Shown here one piece after another: positions 6,011-7,794 of a stretch of 7,794 nucleotides of DNA. Numbering within the stretch: the stretch's first letter is position 1; each line of letters starts with the position of its first letter. The notes under the pieces were generated by a model, which was not told the origin of the DNA, searched no databases, and saw nothing but the letters and a program-made list of their open reading frames with translations. The stretch is from positions 1 to 7,794 of the forward strand of contig JBMNOI010000153.1 of the NCBI GenBank assembly GCA_050942995.1, given 5' to 3'. The DNA is from JBMNOI01 sp050942995. Lineage in GTDB: Bacteria; Chloroflexota; Anaerolineae; UBA1429. The translations under genes were made by a program, and so were the position numbers.

Positions 6011-6913
6011 CTATCCCCTCCGCCAGAGCAGGTGGGGCTCTAGTCGCGCCCACACCCGGTCGATCTCGCGCATATCCTCATCATCCAGCGGACAGGACTG
6101 GGTGCGAATGCGGCGGTTCCTGAACACGCCGCGGCGGATCATGATCTCTTTGGCGTAGGCCATGCCCATGAGGCTCTCCAGCATCAGCGCCGGCATGAGC
6201 CGCTCGAACAAATCGCCCGCCGCATCGGGCTCCCCGCCGTCCAGCAGATCCCAGATGCGCTGCACCACATCGCAGAACTCGCACGCCGGCACCACCCCCG
6301 CCGCGCCCCGCGCCCACTCGGCGATCATGTAGCGCCCGGCGGCGCCACCCATCACGCCCGCCAGGTGCGGCGATTTTTTCGAGAGCAGGGCGCTGATGGA
6401 ATGGGTGCTGGGCGCCACCTCTTCCTTCACCCAGCTGACGTGCTCGATCTCGGCACACAGCCGGATGATCTGGTCGGCCGACAGGGCCACCACCCCGGCG
6501 TTCTGCACCCACACCGGCACATCCACCGCATCCGAGATGGCCTTGTAGTAGGCGAAAACCGTCTCAAAATCGGGACGATGGATATAGGGCGGCATGGCGA
6601 TGACGGCATCGGCGCCCACCTCCATAGCATAGCGGGCATAGTTCACCGCCAGAGGCGTGTTTACGGCGGCACAATTGGCCACCACCGGCACCCGGCCGGC
6701 CGCCACCTCCACCGGCACCCGCATCATCAGACGGCGCTCCTCCTCCGAGAGCAGGCGAAACTCGCTCACCATCACCGGCGTCACCAGCCCCGCCGCCCCG
6801 GCCTGCACGCAGAACTCGATCTCGTCCGCCAGCACGTCTACATCGATACGGTCGTCCTCGTCAAAGGGCGTCATGGGGATGGCAAAGCATCCCCGCCAGC
6901 TCCTCTCTGCCAT
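6011..6913 (-). CDS. Dihydrodipicolinate synthase (DapA) family lyase with atypical active site
   Basis: The chosen ATG at 6913-6911 has AAGGAGG 5 nt upstream; an ATG 33 nt earlier has no such site. The 300-residue length is normal for the family. Class I aldolase features are K163 (WVKEEV), the Schiff-base lysine, P108-P-Y110 in the PPYIHRP segment, and GVMGGAAGRYM (186-196) on a late barrel strand. In E. coli DapA the pyruvate carboxylate is held by a Thr-Thr pair and the proton relay uses a Tyr in a YNVPSR segment. Aligned by eye, the matching positions here are PVMVSEF (46-52) and VQNAGVV (136-142), with Gln137 replacing the Tyr and no Arg. Lysine biosynthesis is therefore unlikely. A pyruvate- or 2-keto acid-related lyase, or hydratase-aldolase, of a sugar-acid pathway is more plausible, in keeping with the dehydratase-like gene 134 bp downstream. 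The family is firm; the reaction is open. Confidence 0.9.
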   Translation of the reverse strand: MAERSWRGCFAIPMTPFDEDDRIDVDVLADEIEFCVQAGAAGLVTPVMVSEFRLLSEEERRLMMRVPVEVAAGRVPVVANCAAVNTPLAVNYARYAMEVGADAVIAMPPYIHRPDFETVFAYYKAISDAVDVPVWVQNAGVVALSADQIIRLCAEIEHVSWVKEEVAPSTHSISALLSKKSPHLAGVMGGAAGRYMIAEWARGAAGVVPACEFCDVVQRIWDLLDGGEPDAAGDLFERLMPALMLESLMGMAYAKEIMIRRGVFRNRRIRTQSCPLDDEDMREIDRVWARLEPHLLWRRG

Positions 6914-6918
6914 GCGTG

Positions 6919-6925
6919 CCTCCTT
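6919..6925 (-). promoter_or_regulatory. Shine-Dalgarno site fixing the start of the DapA-family gene
   Basis: AAGGAGG lies 5 nt before the ATG at 6913-6911. It decides between this start and an in-frame ATG at 6946, which would place the ribosome site inside the coding region and add 11 residues not expected in the family. Confidence 0.75.
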
Positions 6926-7037
6926 GCGAATGAATGCTGATGCCATGCATCGATCTCAGGTCATGCCCTCTCGCCGCTCTCTCACAAATGCGCGGGATAT
7001 GTCACGGCTCGGCGACGGATGATCTGCGCCCACTCCC

Positions 7038-7794
7038 TCAGCAGAACCTCGCCGCCACGTCCGGCGCAAAGCGCCGCAGATCCTCGCGCAACTGCAGCAC
7101 CGCCAGATCCCGCGCCCTGGCCTCGAGCATCACGTCAAAGGGCGGCAGCTTCTCGGCCTCGCGCATCAGGGCGATAAATTCAAAGGGGTTGGCGAAATCC
7201 GCATGCTCCGTCCAGGAGGGCATTTTGATGCGCCCCGTGCCTTCCAGCGGTCGCATCTCGGTGCGCGGCGAACTGAAGTGGATCTTGGGGCGCACGCCGT
7301 CGGGCCAGGTGCCCAGGCAGTAGGCCAGCGCCTCGCGGGTGGGGATCCCTGAGGGGGTGAAGACCAGGTGGTGCAGGTTGTCGAACACCAGGGGAATGCC
7401 GCAGCGTTCGTGGATCAGGCGCACATCGTCGTGGCCGTAGCGCCGGTCGTCGGCCTCCAGCGCCAGGCGCCGCTGCACAAAGGCCGGCAACGCCTCGTAG
7501 CGACGCATGAACCGCTCGCGTGAGGCGATCCCGTCGTCGTACACGCCGCCCACATGCAGTACGATCACCGATTCGGGGCCCAGGCCCATGGCATCGAGCA
7601 GCGTGGCCGCGGCGGTGGTGTGGTCGACGGCCAGCGCCGTCTGATCCTCGTCGAGGCCGTTGAGGACGACCTCCAGAAAGGGGTGGAAGGTGAGGCGCAC
7701 GTCGGCTTCCTGCGCCAGCCGTCCCACGTCGGCCAGCTCGGCGGCGCACTCGTGAATCTGCTCGCGCCACACGTCGGCGGCAGGCACCAGGTGG
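7038..7794 (-). CDS. uvsE: UV-damage endonuclease UvsE/UVDE, 5' end outside window
   Basis: The frame is open to the high-coordinate edge and ends with TGA at 7040-7038. The first visible codons read HLVP, matching the SS-x-LVP-type stretch inside UVDE proteins, so the true start lies outside; the GTG at 7787 is internal. UVDE is a TIM-barrel metal-dependent endonuclease that nicks DNA 5' to UV photoproducts and abasic sites, starting alternative excision repair. Counting from the GTG, the expected metal ligands are visible: H35 (TFHPF), H78 (VLHVGG), E111 (ALEADD), D136 and H139 (VFDNLHH), H170 (KIHFSS), H195 (WTEHADF) and E222 (MLEARA). K168, next to H170, matches the lysine reported as modified in the Thermus enzyme. 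All ligands of the visible part are kept, so it is probably active. A 124-bp gap separates it from the next gene; the neighbours are metabolic and suggest no functional link. Confidence 0.93.
   Translation of the reverse strand, partial: HLVPAADVWREQIHECAAELADVGRLAQEADVRLTFHPFLEVVLNGLDEDQTALAVDHTTAAATLLDAMGLGPESVIVLHVGGVYDDGIASRERFMRRYEALPAFVQRRLALEADDRRYGHDDVRLIHERCGIPLVFDNLHHLVFTPSGIPTREALAYCLGTWPDGVRPKIHFSSPRTEMRPLEGTGRIKMPSWTEHADFANPFEFIALMREAEKLPPFDVMLEARARDLAVLQLREDLRRFAPDVAARFC

Noticed and set aside
6011..6913. Naming the DapA-family gene dapA
   Set aside because: The key Thr-Thr and Tyr of true dihydrodipicolinate synthase are absent and the neighbours are not lysine-pathway genes.
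7021..7082. Hairpin CGGCGC-AAA-GCGCCG (7062-7076) and GATCTGCG/CGCAGATC repeat around the uvsE stop
   Set aside because: The tight hairpin is inside coding sequence and could reflect Arg/Ala codons in GC-rich DNA; the outer repeat is only 8 bp. Too weak to call a terminator.

Overview
The window is GC-rich bacterial chromosomal DNA. All six genes I can support lie on the minus strand, so transcription runs from high to low coordinates. The gene types suggest Chloroflexota: a membrane protein resembling DUF6754 with a small partner gene, a GT39-type membrane glycosyltransferase with repeated C-terminal beta domains, and a UvsE endonuclease. This assignment is inference from gene content. No rRNA, tRNA, CRISPR array, insertion sequence or phage gene was seen.

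In transcription order the layout is as follows. (1) 7038-7794: UV-damage endonuclease (uvsE), cut by the window edge at its 5' end, with all expected metal-ligand motifs present in the visible part. (2) 6011-6913: a dihydrodipicolinate synthase (DapA) family lyase that keeps the Schiff-base lysine but lacks the usual pyruvate-site Thr-Thr and catalytic Tyr. (3) 4557-5876: an enolase-superfamily enzyme of the mandelate racemase type, with a complete metal site and Asp/His dyad. (4) 1394-4243: a 949-residue multi-pass GT-C glycosyltransferase with three tandem extracytoplasmic beta domains. (5) 724-1035: a small conserved-looking protein of about 100 residues. (6) 1-723: a DUF6754-like membrane protein whose ATG directly follows the stop of gene 5; it runs off the window.

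Genes 2 and 3 could form a sugar-acid catabolic pair: the dehydratase would make a 2-keto-3-deoxy acid and the lyase would act on it. The unusual active site of gene 2 makes the exact reaction uncertain. Genes 5 and 6 are clearly one translational unit. The other genes share a direction but are separated by 124-358 bp gaps, so a single operon is not shown.

The most unusual non-coding stretch is 1036-1393. A strong predicted extended -10 promoter (1264-1292) would start an RNA about 222 nt upstream of gene 5. This leader can form two long, bulged stem-loops, with a possible pseudoknot in the first and a second promoter overlapping the other. It is the best candidate here for an undescribed regulatory RNA. 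In addition, three gene ends carry long inverted repeats without a T tract. No complete new multi-gene system is evident.
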